NCBI GenBank assembly: GCA_900546365.1 | Contig: URCF01000001.1 | Coordinates: 208,160 to 272,159 of the forward strand | Direction of reading: 5' to 3' | DNA from: an uncultured Porphyromonadaceae bacterium | Lineage (GTDB): Bacteria; Bacteroidota; Bacteroidia; Bacteroidales; Muribaculaceae | DNA: 64,000 nucleotides | Shown here: positions 1 to 8,635 of the stretch, piece after piece | How the letters are laid out: every line of letters begins with the position of its first letter | Numbering within the stretch: position 1 is the first letter of the stretch | Notes under the pieces: generated by a model | What the model was told of the DNA's origin: nothing | The model's input: only the letters and a program-made list of their open reading frames with translations | Databases searched by the model: none | Position numbers and translations under genes: made by a program

Positions 1-714
1 ATAGTTCACAATTTCCAGAGCCTTTGACGCATTTTTGATTGCGATAGCATCCACAAGTTCAAAAGAGTTGTAATCCTTGCTTATGCCCACATTGCGCTCA
101 ATGCTTTCGGGGGTGATTGTGGCTCCTTTGCCCAATATCATGGCGAGTTTTGTAATCTCGCTGTGCATTTTGGCCATGTCAAGTCCGATATGGTCGCGGA
201 GCATCTCCATCCCTTTGGGCTCGATGTTCAGTCCTTGCGACTTCACAAGGCCCTCGATGGCAGAGTCGATGTTGCGCTCATTGAGTTTTTTTGATTCAAA
301 GATGGCACCGCCGCAGTTTTTGATTGCAGCAATGAGATCTTTGCCCTTGGCCTGTGCGCCACGGCATATTATTGCCAGCACTGTGGTGTCGGACGGATTG
401 GAAACGTATGAAGCGTATTTGTTTAGTTCATCGGCGGATACCGACTGAGCCTCTTTGAGCACCACCACAACCCTGCTGCCAAACATCGGATACCTGCGGC
501 ATGTGGCATTAAGCATGTCGGGTGAAGTGTCCTTGGCATAGAGTGTGTATAGATCAAAATCCTGTGCATCAGTGGGAATGATTGCTTCAAATTGTTTCAC
601 AAGTTCGTCGGCGTAGTACCCCTCTTCGCCGTGTATCAGATACACCGGAGAAAGATGGTTGGACGATATGTCTTTGCACAGTTGCGCGTATGTGAGTGCT
701 GGAGTGGAGGCCAT
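1..714 (-). CDS. holA: DNA polymerase III delta subunit (HolA), 3' part beyond window edge
   Basis: Open reading frame of 238 codons from ATG at 714 running off the left edge without a stop, so the C-terminal part is missing. The translation begins MASTPALTYAQLCKD and continues with a segment reading VYLIHGEEGYYADEL, the usual delta-subunit opening (P-loop-like remnant followed by the clamp-binding region), and later LAIICRGAQAKGK. In the family, delta loads the beta sliding clamp as part of the clamp-loader complex. It is divergent from the nuclease-domain gene at 769, an arrangement common in Bacteroidales. Identification is by remembered family pattern; the truncated end prevents a length check. 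Confidence 0.85.
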   Translation of the reverse strand, partial: MASTPALTYAQLCKDISSNHLSPVYLIHGEEGYYADELVKQFEAIIPTDAQDFDLYTLYAKDTSPDMLNATCRRYPMFGSRVVVVLKEAQSVSADELNKYASYVSNPSDTTVLAIICRGAQAKGKDLIAAIKNCGGAIFESKKLNERNIDSAIEGLVKSQGLNIEPKGMEMLRDHIGLDMAKMHSEITKLAMILGKGATITPESIERNVGISKDYNSFELVDAIAIKNASKALEIVNY

Positions 715-736
715 GGCGGCAGTCTGATTATTTTTT

Positions 737-748
737 CGTAAATTTACG
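737..748. promoter_or_regulatory. Palindromic -7-like element between divergent genes
   Basis: CGTAAATTTACG is a perfect 12-bp palindrome in the 54-bp space between holA and the plus-strand gene. On each strand its core TAAATTTA resembles the Bacteroidetes -7 element TAnnTTTG except for the last base, so it may serve both directions or bind a dimeric regulator. No -33 element is obvious. Confidence 0.35.
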
Positions 749-768
749 CATTAATTTCAAAATCCGCA

Positions 769-1239
769 ATGAAAATAGCCGATCTTCCTACACTTGCGCT
801 TCCGGAGTATGACATACCGTTGAAGTCGGATTCTGATATGGACCGTATTTACGACCATTTGCGCCGGAAATGGGTGGCCCTCACTCCGGAGGAATGGGTG
901 CGTCAGCGGTTCGTGCGTTGGCTTGAGGCTGAGCGTGGCTATTTCGCCGGCAGAATTGGCAATGAGATTGCCATCACACTCAACCGCACATTAAGAAGAT
1001 GTGACACCGTGGTGTATGACGCTCAGCGTGCTCCGCTTATGGTGGTGGAGTATAAGGCTCCCAATGTGCCTGTCACACAGAAAGTATTTGACCAGATTGT
1101 ACGCTACAATATGGTTGTGGCAGCGCCGTACATAGCCGTAAGTAACGGAATGCGGCATTTCTGTTGCGCAATCGATTTTGAATCGCGCAGCTACAGATTC
1201 CTAAGCGATATTCCCATGTATCAGGCTATCTCTCAATAG
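769..1239 (+). CDS. Type I restriction R-subunit N-terminal-like nuclease domain protein (HSDR_N_2)
   Basis: A 156-residue protein. The segment PEEWVRQRFVRWL near residue 40, then GNEIAI, then DTVVYD followed by PLMVVEYKAP forms a PD-(D/E)XK-like pattern: an Asp, then Glu-x-Lys one strand later. This is the signature of the stand-alone HSDR_N domain proteins found beside holA in Bacteroidales. There is no methylase or specificity subunit nearby, so this is not a restriction system; the cellular role is unknown. The last 14 nt overlap convergently with the Dabb gene. Confidence 0.75.
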   Translation: MKIADLPTLALPEYDIPLKSDSDMDRIYDHLRRKWVALTPEEWVRQRFVRWLEAERGYFAGRIGNEIAITLNRTLRRCDTVVYDAQRAPLMVVEYKAPNVPVTQKVFDQIVRYNMVVAAPYIAVSNGMRHFCCAIDFESRSYRFLSDIPMYQAISQ

Positions 1240-1525
1240 TATAGTCCACACATGCTCTGTCGGCCTTGAGCCCTTTGATTATCTCTACAGCGGCAAGATG
1301 GGCGGGGTGGGCGGAGTAGGCTGCGATATCCTCAGGAGTGTCGGCATCGGCAATAAGCGTGAGGTCCCACTGTTCGGCAGGGTTCTCATTGATACCTACC
1401 TGAATGGCTTTTAGACATTCTATTTCGGACGGAAGCGCAACGAGCGCGTCGCGAAACTTGGTGGCTATCTGTCTGCGCTCCTCAGGAGTCCCGAGAAAGC
1501 GGAATGTTACAACGTGGCGTGTCAT
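1226..1525 (-). CDS. Dabb (stress-responsive A/B barrel) family protein
   Basis: A 99-residue protein starting MTRHVVTFRFLG, with the Dabb-type layout: an N-terminal beta strand with a conserved His, a long helix (residues 14-30), then DLTLIADADTPEDIAAYSAHPAHLAAVEI. Such proteins form dimeric alpha-beta barrels; the bacterial versions mostly have no known substrate. It lies just upstream of, and in the opposite reading order to, the end of the nuclease-domain gene. The ABC-F gene begins further up the same strand, with 11 nt between its stop and this start. Confidence 0.75.
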   Translation of the reverse strand: MTRHVVTFRFLGTPEERRQIATKFRDALVALPSEIECLKAIQVGINENPAEQWDLTLIADADTPEDIAAYSAHPAHLAAVEIIKGLKADRACVDYTIER

Positions 1526-1536
1526 GATATAATATG

Positions 1537-3153
1537 TTATTTAGCGTACATCCGTTCGCGGGCTGCAAGCACGCGCTCATCGGTGATGTAATCATCATAG
1601 TCCATCATCTTGTCGATTATGCCGTTGGGCGTCAACTCTATGATTCGGTTGCAGACGGTCTGGATAAACTCATGGTCGTGGCTCGACATCAGCACCACGC
1701 CTTTGAAAGACTGAAGGGTGTTGTTGAAAGCCTGAATCGACTCAAGGTCAAGATGGTTGGTAGGGGAATCAAGTACGAGGGTATTGGCATCACGCATCAT
1801 CATGCGTGCTATCATGCAGCGCATCTTCTCGCCACCCGACAGCACGGATGCTTTTTTCAGCACATCTTCGCCGCTGAACAGCATTTTGCCCAAGAACCCT
1901 TTGAGGTAGATTTCGCTGGAATCGTTGGAGAACTGGCACAGCCAGTCCACAAGATTGAGGTCGGTGTTGAAGAACGATGAATTGTCAAGCGGCAGATAGG
2001 CGGTGGTGATGGTTTGCCCCCAATCGTATGTGCCGGCATCGGCTTTGCGGTTGCCGTTGATGATTTCAAACAAGGCGGTCATGGCACGCGGGTCGCGGCT
2101 GAGGAATGCCACCTTGTCGCCTTTCTCAATCTGGAAATTGACATCGCTGAACAGAACATCACCGTCCACACTTGCACTCAAGCCGTGAACTTCAAGAATC
2201 TTGTTGCCCACCTCGCGCTGAGGGGTGAAAATGATTCCGGGATAGCGGCGCGATGAAGGCTGGATCTCTTCCACATTGAGCTTCTCAAGCATCTTTTTGC
2301 GGCTGGTGGTTTGCTTGGATTTGGCCACATTGGCACTGAATCGCTGGATGAACTCCAGTAGTTCTTTACGTTTTTCCTCGGCTTTTTTGTTCTGCTGCTG
2401 CTGTTGACGGAGAGCGAGCTGGCTTGATTCGTACCAAAAACTGTAGTTGCCGGCAAAGAGAGTCACCTTATTATAATCAATATCGAGAGTGTGGGTGGAC
2501 ACAGCATCAAGGAAGTGACGGTCGTGGCTCACCACAAGCACAGTGTTCTCGCAATTGGACAGGTAGTTTTCAAGCCATGCCACAGTGTCAAGGTCAAGGT
2601 CGTTGGTGGGCTCGTCGAGAAGCAGGTTGTCGGGGTTGCCGAACAACGCTTTGGCAAGCAGGACTCTCACCTTTTCTTTACCGCTGAGGTCGCGCATGAG
2701 CATATAATGCTTATCCTCCTTTATGCCAAGGCCCGAGAGCAACATGGCGGCATCGCTTTCGGCGTTCCACCCTTCCATCTCGGCAAATTTCTCTTCCAGT
2801 TCGGAAGCTCTGATGCCGTCGGCATCGGTGAAATCCTCCTTGGCATATATGGCTTCTTTCTCTTTCATTATGTCCCAAAGCACGGTGTGGCCCTGAAGCA
2901 CGGTGTCCATCACGGTGAAGTCGTCGAATTTGAAGTGGTCCTGTTCAAGCACGCTCATACGCTCGCCGGGGCCCTGGGTGATAGTGCCGTGTGTGGGGGA
3001 GAGCTGGTTGGAAAGGATGCGCATGAGAGTTGATTTACCCGCGCCGTTAGCACCGATTATACCGTAGCAGTTGCCCGGGGTGAATTTCATGTTCACATCC
3101 TGAAACAGAACGCGTTTTCCAAATTGTATGCCAAGATTGTTTACCGCTATCAT
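1537..3153 (-). CDS. ABC-F family ATP-binding protein (YbiT/EttA-like)
   Basis: A 538-residue cytosolic protein with two ABC ATPase halves and no membrane segments. First half: Walker A GANGAGKST, signature LSGKEKVRVLLA, Walker B LLLDEPTNDLD. An inter-domain linker rich in Gln and Lys follows, then a second half with LSGGEKMRCMIARMM and LVLDSPTNHLD. The second Walker A-equivalent reads FLSRDPRAMTAL, which is degenerate, and Walker B has Ser in place of the catalytic Glu (DSPTNHLD), as in YbiT-like members. ABC-F proteins act on the ribosome. The reading frame is open 62 codons further upstream, but that extension crosses promoter DNA and the region upstream of rpmH, so ATG at 3153 was chosen. 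Confidence 0.85.
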   Translation of the reverse strand: MIAVNNLGIQFGKRVLFQDVNMKFTPGNCYGIIGANGAGKSTLMRILSNQLSPTHGTITQGPGERMSVLEQDHFKFDDFTVMDTVLQGHTVLWDIMKEKEAIYAKEDFTDADGIRASELEEKFAEMEGWNAESDAAMLLSGLGIKEDKHYMLMRDLSGKEKVRVLLAKALFGNPDNLLLDEPTNDLDLDTVAWLENYLSNCENTVLVVSHDRHFLDAVSTHTLDIDYNKVTLFAGNYSFWYESSQLALRQQQQQNKKAEEKRKELLEFIQRFSANVAKSKQTTSRKKMLEKLNVEEIQPSSRRYPGIIFTPQREVGNKILEVHGLSASVDGDVLFSDVNFQIEKGDKVAFLSRDPRAMTALFEIINGNRKADAGTYDWGQTITTAYLPLDNSSFFNTDLNLVDWLCQFSNDSSEIYLKGFLGKMLFSGEDVLKKASVLSGGEKMRCMIARMMMRDANTLVLDSPTNHLDLESIQAFNNTLQSFKGVVLMSSHDHEFIQTVCNRIIELTPNGIIDKMMDYDDYITDERVLAARERMYAK

Positions 3154-3176
3154 AATATTATAGTTTTTTGCGGGTG

Positions 3177-3184
3177 CAAAGGTA
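3177..3184 (-). promoter_or_regulatory. -7 element for ABC-F gene
   Basis: CAAAGGTA on the plus strand reads TACCTTTG on the minus strand, matching TAnnTTTG, 23 nt before the ATG at 3153. No clear -33 TTG. Confidence 0.5.
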
Positions 3185-3220
3185 CAAAAAACATTCCTGA
3201 TATGAAAAAAGCAAAAATAA

Positions 3221-3251
3221 TTGTGGGTAATCAAAAAAATGTGTAAATTTG
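3221..3251 (+). promoter_or_regulatory. rpmH promoter
   Basis: TTG at 3221-3223 and TAAATTTG at 3244-3251 are separated by 20 nt, the Bacteroidetes sigma-ABfr layout; the rpmH start lies 40 nt downstream. Confidence 0.65.
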
Positions 3252-3291
3252 CACTCCGATTGCGAACAATAACGAAAATTAATATACGGCA

Positions 3292-3447
3292 ATGAAAAGA
3301 ACATTTCAACCTTCTAACAGAAAGAGAGTAAATAAGCACGGCTTTCGTGAGAGAATGTCCACCCCTGATGGCCGCAAGGTGCTTGCACGTCGTCGCGCCA
3401 AAGGCCGTCTGCGTCTGTCTGTAAGCTGCAGCATCGCCAGCAAGTAA
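3292..3447 (+). CDS. rpmH: 50S ribosomal protein bL34
   Basis: A 51-residue very basic protein starting MKRTFQPSNRKRVNKHGFRE, with the family-defining MKRTFQPS start and the MSTPDGRKVLARRRAKGR core. It is too short for ordinary gene-length cut-offs. Part of the large ribosomal subunit. A promoter lies directly upstream and a hairpin terminator 26 nt after the stop, so it is probably transcribed alone. Confidence 0.97.
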   Translation: MKRTFQPSNRKRVNKHGFRERMSTPDGRKVLARRRAKGRLRLSVSCSIASK

Positions 3448-3473
3448 TCTGAATTTACTCTTTCAGGCATAAA

Positions 3474-3506
3474 GCCGCCGGAAGCTTGTTTCCGTGCGGC
3501 ATTTTT
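3474..3506 (+). terminator. Terminator after rpmH
   Basis: GCCGCCGGAA pairs imperfectly with TTTCCGTGCGGC around a short loop, followed by ATTTTT. Confidence 0.7.
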
Positions 3507-3586
3507 GCGTTTCAGCTGTCTGAACAAATTAGCCGCCATGGGTGTTGAAGTAGTATATTAATTAACATTCAAGCTAATATTTTGAT

Positions 3587-3745
3587 ATGGATAAGAAAAC
3601 TTCAACCACCAGCGCCGAACGCAATTACGCTACCAAGAACTATCCCGGTGTGGCTATTAATGATGCAGATGACAATAAGAATACTGAAAAACTTCAGAAA
3701 GAGCGTACTTGCACTCTTGGCAACAATCCGCGCAACCAAAAATAA
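3587..3745 (+). CDS. Small hydrophilic protein, unknown function
   Basis: A 52-residue frame beginning MDKKTSTTSAERNYATKNYP and ending CTLGNNPRNQK. It is rich in Asn, Asp, Lys and Thr, has no membrane segment, and a single Cys near the C-terminus. It sits alone between the rpmH terminator and the convergent peptidase gene. An ATG start and a codon pattern like its neighbours support a real gene, but I recognise no family. A longer reading from TTG at 3582 is in a different frame and was rejected. Confidence 0.5.
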   Translation: MDKKTSTTSAERNYATKNYPGVAINDADDNKNTEKLQKERTCTLGNNPRNQK

Positions 3746-3790
3746 TTTAAATTCCTTTATTTATTCACCCATGGGTCTGTAGTTTGCAGC

Positions 3791-4978
3791 TCATGGGTTT
3801 GTTGTGGCCTTGGCCCATTGGGTGGAAGGCCACGATTGTGTGATGGCGGATGAGCTCGGTGCCGAGCAGCTGAGCCCGCAGAAGTGTGTTATGGGGTAGG
3901 TGCCTTGGTAGGCCACATAGTAGCGTCCGGTGTGTACGGCTGCAATCACGCTGTTGGCCAATGATTGCCTGAATTCACTGTCATTACCGGCGGTCATAAT
4001 ATCCACATATTCGCCTAAGTCATAGAACAGTTCTTCCCCTGCGAATCCTCCGAACGACTGAAGGTTGGAGTTCCAGCTGTCATTCCAGCTGTATTGGCTG
4101 TTAATACTCTTCATGGACTGTGCGAGCTGCTCAAGCGAGCTGCTGTCGATGGCGGCCAAGGTGCCGTATGGATACAGATAGTTGGAGTAGTATTCCTTGA
4201 ATTTATTGCATACGCTGTTCCAGTCCGGGTCATCGTCCAGCAGCATCCGTCCGATTGATTTGTACGGTATGCCGGCACTCATGATTTCCGCCGCCGAGAG
4301 CACGGTGACATCTGCCACATTGCGCAGCTCGTATGCCACCTCAACGCCACCCATATAGCATGCGTCAAATACAAGATATTCCAGATGTGTGCCCGAGTGC
4401 TCAATGGCCTGCGCAAGAGTGCTCACATCGGTTTGCCATTGAAGGCTTATCCCGCCAAAGTAGCGTGTTTGAGGTGCATCGGCAGCGGTGCTGTATAGTT
4501 TAAATGTTTGGTAAGTGTTTATATACGGTTCCAAGGCTCCGGTGGGAAGCCACCCTGTGCCGTGGCAACCTATAGTCATGGCGTAGTGATTGGCTGGTGC
4601 CAACGATTTGACATCGGCAATGATACTTGCTATTCCTTCCACAGTGTTCAGCGTTATGGAACTGTAGGTTTTCAAGATGTCGTAGCTGCCGTTGGTTATT
4701 TCAATCAGCTGTGCATCGGAGCCGGATGTTGAGAAAAACACCACCACCTTTTTGTCGGCAACCGGATCCCGGGCTAATATGCGCTGCATGTCATACATAT
4801 TGTTGGCAAGGTCGGAGGTCAAGGTCTGGCTCCATGGCATATACATGAGCAGGGTCATCTCCACAGGTTCGGGTTGGCGAAACTCTTCTTCGGCCACAGG
4901 CTCATTGTCATCGCTGCAGGCGCAAAAGGTGGGCATTATGAATAATGCTGAAATTATAATGGAGCTGAGATTTTTCAT
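3791..4978 (-). CDS. Clostripain-related cysteine peptidase (family C11), lipoprotein
   Basis: A 395-residue protein from ATG at 4978. The N-terminal hydrophobic stretch ends at a Cys near residue 21 followed by SDDNEP, an outer-membrane-type Bacteroidetes lipoprotein signal, though the lipobox (FCAC) is atypical. The C11 catalytic pair is visible: His about residue 139 in TIGCHGTGW and Cys about residue 207 in YLVFDACYMGG. Clostripains cleave after Arg or Lys. The frame is open 14 codons further up, but that segment overlaps the -7 element, so the later ATG is preferred; the transcript would then have almost no leader. Confidence 0.82.
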   Translation of the reverse strand: MKNLSSIIISALFIMPTFCACSDDNEPVAEEEFRQPEPVEMTLLMYMPWSQTLTSDLANNMYDMQRILARDPVADKKVVVFFSTSGSDAQLIEITNGSYDILKTYSSITLNTVEGIASIIADVKSLAPANHYAMTIGCHGTGWLPTGALEPYINTYQTFKLYSTAADAPQTRYFGGISLQWQTDVSTLAQAIEHSGTHLEYLVFDACYMGGVEVAYELRNVADVTVLSAAEIMSAGIPYKSIGRMLLDDDPDWNSVCNKFKEYYSNYLYPYGTLAAIDSSSLEQLAQSMKSINSQYSWNDSWNSNLQSFGGFAGEELFYDLGEYVDIMTAGNDSEFRQSLANSVIAAVHTGRYYVAYQGTYPITHFCGLSCSAPSSSAITQSWPSTQWAKATTNP

Positions 4979-4985
4979 ACTGATG

Positions 4986-4993
4986 CAAATGTA
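4986..4993 (-). promoter_or_regulatory. -7 element immediately before peptidase start
   Basis: CAAATGTA on the plus strand is TACATTTG on the minus strand. Only 7 nt separate it from the ATG at 4978, implying a leaderless or near-leaderless mRNA. Confidence 0.5.
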
Positions 4994-5008
4994 CATAAAA
5001 AATAAAAA

Positions 5009-5033
5009 GAGACTACTCACATAGTCCCTTTTT
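5009..5033 (-). terminator. Weak bidirectional hairpin, possible end of lpxH operon
   Basis: GACTA and TAGTC flank a 6-nt loop; minus-strand reading continues into CTCTTTTTATTTTTT and plus-strand reading into CCCTTTTT. The short stem makes this tentative. The rest of the roughly 230-bp gap to lpxH shows nothing else I can support. Confidence 0.35.
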
Positions 5034-5248
5034 ATGAGTTTCCAATAGGTACAATTTCTAAGGTAAAAAAGATTGTGTTAGGTTTGCGTGACAAAAGTAG
5101 TGCAATTAAGTGAGGTGGAGCAATTAAAATATATGTTATTTAGCACTGTTTTTATACACGCTTTTCCTCTTTCCGGGCTCAAGTTGTTGGTGCGCTGAGT
5201 GTTGCGAGAATTTGGCGAAATTCCACCAAATGTTAATTAATGATAAAA

Positions 5249-6001
5249 TTATTCAGTTTTCATTTTTTTTATGAAAAACTCCTCTCCGTTCCACACTCCG
5301 TAGGTCATCTGCTCATAGCAGTCGCCAAGTATGAGTATTCTCGCCGTAGGCGATATTTTCTGGTCAACAACCACATGCCGGTGGCCGAACACATAGTAGT
5401 TGATTTCAGGATGATTCTTTGAATAGCTCTTCACGAATTGCATCAGTTTGTCATTGTCGTCAAGTACAGTCTGAGTGTATCTTGTGCCGGTGGCGCGGCT
5501 GTGTCCCGACCACCGGTGGGCAAAGTTCACGGTCCAGCGTGGATGGATGGCGCTGAACAGCACCTGTGCCCAGCGAGCACGAAACAGCGAGTGCATCAGC
5601 CTGTAGGAGAGTCTCATCTCGCCGACGCCGTCACCATGTTCCATCAAAAAACCGGCACCGTCGATATCCGTTACATAGGCACCGTCAATCACCTTCACAC
5701 CGGTTTCCGATGGGAGATAGTCGAATATCCATATATCATGATTCCCTTTGAGCCACACCACTTCCACGCCGTTGTCGGTCAATTCGGCCAATGTGCCTAA
5801 AAAGCGGGTGAACCCTCGGGGCACCACGTATCTGTATTCATACCAGTAGTCGAGCACATCGCCAAGCATATATATGGTGCGGGCCGTTGGAGCTATGCTC
5901 CTAAGCCATCGGCATATGCTGCGTTCATGCTTGTGCGGGTCCTTGATGGAGGAGGCACCGAGATGGAGGTCGCTGATGAAATATGTGAGATTGCGAGCCA
6001 T
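5249..6001 (-). CDS. lpxH: UDP-2,3-diacylglucosamine diphosphatase (LpxH-like metallophosphoesterase)
   Basis: A 250-residue calcineurin-type phosphoesterase. Metal-binding motifs appear in order: SDLHLG (residues 10-15), GDVLDYWYEY, WLKGNHDIW, EHGDGVG and VFGHRHVV. This set, with DYWYEY after GD, is typical of LpxH, which cleaves UDP-diacylglucosamine to lipid X in lipid A synthesis at the inner membrane. It is the last gene of the minus-strand operon starting at pta, 13 nt after the MIP18-type gene. Confidence 0.85.
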   Translation of the reverse strand: MARNLTYFISDLHLGASSIKDPHKHERSICRWLRSIAPTARTIYMLGDVLDYWYEYRYVVPRGFTRFLGTLAELTDNGVEVVWLKGNHDIWIFDYLPSETGVKVIDGAYVTDIDGAGFLMEHGDGVGEMRLSYRLMHSLFRARWAQVLFSAIHPRWTVNFAHRWSGHSRATGTRYTQTVLDDNDKLMQFVKSYSKNHPEINYYVFGHRHVVVDQKISPTARILILGDCYEQMTYGVWNGEEFFIKKMKTE

Positions 6002-6014
6002 TATTTTACATTCT

Positions 6015-6335
6015 CTAAAGAAATCCTAAATCAAGTTTTGCTTCCTCGCTCATCATATCCTTGTTCCATTCAGGCTCGAAAACAATGCGGATGTCCACAC
6101 TTTTTATTCCTTCAATGCTTTCAAGTTTGATGCGGGCATCCTCAACAAGGAAATCAGCAGCAGGGCAATTGGGGGCGGTGAGGGTCATGTCGATGGCCAG
6201 ATTGCCCTCATCGTCAATATCAATTTTGTAGATAAGGCCAAGGCTGTATATATCCACCGGAATCTCGGGGTCATACACGGTTCTCAGCATAGTGATCACT
6301 TTCTCTTCAAGAGACAGTTTTTCTTCCTGGGTCAT
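6015..6335 (-). CDS. MIP18/SufT-like iron-sulfur assembly protein (DUF59)
   Basis: A 106-residue protein with the DUF59 hallmarks VYDPEIPVDIYSLGLIYKI and MTLTAPNCPAADFLVEDA, including the conserved DPE, GL and the Cys of the NCP motif. Members help mature Fe-S proteins, in bacteria usually as SufT beside suf genes; here no suf genes are present. Its start overlaps the transporter stop by 4 nt, so translation is probably coupled. Confidence 0.85.
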   Translation of the reverse strand: MTQEEKLSLEEKVITMLRTVYDPEIPVDIYSLGLIYKIDIDDEGNLAIDMTLTAPNCPAADFLVEDARIKLESIEGIKSVDIRIVFEPEWNKDMMSEEAKLDLGFL

Positions 6336-7726
6336 ATTTCGGGGTTGAATTTTAGGTTGGAAATATCATCTGCCGGCTTTGGTCGGAAATATTGTTGCGA
6401 CTGTTCGCGCACTTTCTTTCTAAGCAATATCAGCGTGAGCATTGTCGGGAACGCCATAAGCGCATAAAAAAGATCACACAGCCCTACGGCGGCTTTCAGT
6501 GGCACCACGGCAAACAATATCAGCGACGCTATGAACAGATAAGTATATACTTTGGCTCCGCTTTCGCCCATGAGATAGGCTGCGCATCGCTGGCCGTAAT
6601 AGCTGTAGCTGAACATCGACGAAAGGGCGAAGCATGCCACAATTGCCATCAGCATATATTCACCGTAAGGTATGCCGGAGCCGAATGCCTTGAGAGCCAT
6701 CTCCAGACCTTGCGCTGTTCCGGTACTGAGTGTGTCGGCGGGAATACAGAGCAGCACGGAAAGAGCTGTGAGTGTGCATACAAACCCTGAGTCAATAGCC
6801 GGGCCGAGCATTGCCACAAGCCCTTCGCGCACAGGTTCGGTATTGGAGGATTTGCCATGCATGATGGCGGCTGTGCCTATCCCGGCATCGTTGACAAGGG
6901 CTGCACGTCGTGCTCCAATGATTGCCACTCCGGCAAGTGCTCCCCATCCGGCTTCAAGCGAAAAAGCGTTTGAGAAAATCGTGGCGAACACTCCGCCCAC
7001 ATGGTTGAAGTTGGTGACAATAATGTAAAGAACCATTATGAAATAGGTGGCAACCATAAAGGGTACCAGCACTGAAGCCACTCGGCTTATACGTTTTATG
7101 CCGCCAAGCACCACTGCTGCCACTAATGCTGCAATGGCTATTCCTGTCCATAGTTTTGCCGTGAATCCGGATGTGATTTCAATGAAATTGCCGGCTGTGG
7201 CCACGGTCGCTTCGGTCAATTGGTTGGCATTCATGATGCACAGGGTGCCAAACATTCCGGCCACCGCAAAAAACTTTGCCATCGGCAGCCACCGTTTTCC
7301 CAAACCATGGTGTATGATATGCATGGTGCCACCCTGGTGCTCACCATCGCTATTGGTGGAGCGGTACATGATGGAGAGTACGCCTTCATGGTATTTGGTG
7401 CACATCCCCACAAGGGCACTCACCCACATCCAGAACACAGCACCGGGACCACCCATGGCTATGGCGATGGTCACACCGGCAATGTTGCCCATCCCTATGG
7501 TGCCGGCCACAACCGATGCTAATGCCTGAATGGAGCTTATTTCGCCGGACTTCTTTTGCGCCCGGCTTCTCCTTATGGTAATCAGAGCCTCGGGCAGCCG
7601 TTGCAAAGACACTCCGCGTGAGTATAAAAAGAGCCACACACCACCGCCTATCAGTGTCACAAACAGCGGAATACCGCATACGACATCTGCAATGGCGGTG
7701 ATGTGTGATCCAAGAGCATCAAGCAT
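6332..7726 (-). CDS. Alanine/glycine:cation symporter (AGCS family)
   Basis: About 464 residues with roughly ten hydrophobic segments. Family features: VAGTIGMGNIAGVTIAIAMGGPGAVFWMW near residue 70, TKYHEGVLSIMYR, and AIIGARRAALVNDAGIGTAAIMHG near residue 270. AGCS proteins import alanine, glycine or D-alanine with sodium at the inner membrane. ATG at 7726 starts 2 nt after the ddh stop; a GTG two codons earlier is the alternative. Placement after ddh suggests a link to amino acid or peptidoglycan precursor supply, which is inference. Confidence 0.9.
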   Translation of the reverse strand: MLDALGSHITAIADVVCGIPLFVTLIGGGVWLFLYSRGVSLQRLPEALITIRRSRAQKKSGEISSIQALASVVAGTIGMGNIAGVTIAIAMGGPGAVFWMWVSALVGMCTKYHEGVLSIMYRSTNSDGEHQGGTMHIIHHGLGKRWLPMAKFFAVAGMFGTLCIMNANQLTEATVATAGNFIEITSGFTAKLWTGIAIAALVAAVVLGGIKRISRVASVLVPFMVATYFIMVLYIIVTNFNHVGGVFATIFSNAFSLEAGWGALAGVAIIGARRAALVNDAGIGTAAIMHGKSSNTEPVREGLVAMLGPAIDSGFVCTLTALSVLLCIPADTLSTGTAQGLEMALKAFGSGIPYGEYMLMAIVACFALSSMFSYSYYGQRCAAYLMGESGAKVYTYLFIASLILFAVVPLKAAVGLCDLFYALMAFPTMLTLILLRKKVREQSQQYFRPKPADDISNLKFNPEI

Positions 7727-7728
7727 AT

Positions 7729-8628
7729 TCACACAAGATGCGCTATATGGCTGTCCCTGTCGCCTTCAAGAAGGTCAACCACGGGAATTTCAATCATAGT
7801 ATAGCAGCCCGGTGCCTGACGCATGGCTGCACGCGCTGCGCCAACGAGTATCTGGGCGGTCAATGCCGGATTGTTGATTGACATATTGAACTCGAAACGC
7901 TGGTTTTGAGTCGTGCCGCTCACTCCCTTGCGCACCATGTTCACTCCGTGGCCCATATCCTTGACTTCGTCAACGCTTGCCACTTCCATCACATGTGTTT
8001 CATCGCTTGCAAAGTAAGGGTCGGCCTTCACGGCTGCTGCCACATCCTCAAGTTTCGCGCCGTCCTCAAGCTCTACATACACCATGCGGCGGTGTATGCC
8101 GGTGCCCAGAGGAATGGTCATGGAGAGGGCGTTTTTCACGCCCTTTTTGGATTTGACGCACACTGTGTGACCCATACTCATTCCGGGGCCGAAGTTGGTA
8201 TAGGTCAATCCTTTGGGGGCTGCCGCCTGCATGAGGGTGCGGACTATAGAATCGCTACCCGGATCCCATCCGGCTGAAATAACAGCTACGGTACCGTGTT
8301 CTTTGGCTATCTTGCCAAGGTTGTTGCGGAGTTCAGGGATAAGGGTGTGGATGTCAAAGCTATCCACAGTGTTGATGCCTTTGGCCAGAAGAATGCTTGC
8401 GTGCTTCTCGACTTCACGGGTGGGGGTGCAGAGAATAGCCACATCAACCTTGCCGAGATCATCAATGTCGGTCACCACTTTATACGGAGCAAGTTCCTCT
8501 GGGTTGTTGGCCACTGAGCGGCGAACCACACCTGCAATCTCAAAATCAGGAGCCTGGGTCAGTGCTTCAAGTACGCTCCGGCCAATATTGCCATATCCTA
8601 CAATGGCAGCTTTGATACTGTTTTTCAT
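7729..8628 (-). CDS. ddh: Meso-diaminopimelate D-dehydrogenase
   Basis: A 299-residue protein. The N-terminal Rossmann motif IVGYGNIGRSVLEAL binds NADP; VAILCTPTREVEKHA and SAGWDPGSDSIVRTL are characteristic of Ddh, which makes meso-DAP directly from tetrahydrodipicolinate for lysine and peptidoglycan. GMSMGHTVCVKSKKGVKNALSMT is a second well conserved block. Two adjacent ATGs (8631 and 8628) are possible; longer starts would run into ackA. The gap to the ackA stop is 4-7 nt. Confidence 0.92.
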   Translation of the reverse strand: MKNSIKAAIVGYGNIGRSVLEALTQAPDFEIAGVVRRSVANNPEELAPYKVVTDIDDLGKVDVAILCTPTREVEKHASILLAKGINTVDSFDIHTLIPELRNNLGKIAKEHGTVAVISAGWDPGSDSIVRTLMQAAAPKGLTYTNFGPGMSMGHTVCVKSKKGVKNALSMTIPLGTGIHRRMVYVELEDGAKLEDVAAAVKADPYFASDETHVMEVASVDEVKDMGHGVNMVRKGVSGTTQNQRFEFNMSINNPALTAQILVGAARAAMRQAPGCYTMIEIPVVDLLEGDRDSHIAHLV

Positions 8629-8635
8629 CATAGGA

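Noticed and set aside
769..1239. Type I restriction-modification system
   Set aside because: Only a stand-alone HSDR_N-type nuclease domain is present; no HsdM, HsdS or helicase.
3154..3339. 62-codon N-terminal extension of the ABC-F gene
   Set aside because: Runs through the ABC-F and rpmH promoter elements and the rpmH start; the conserved protein begins MIAVNNLGIQFG.
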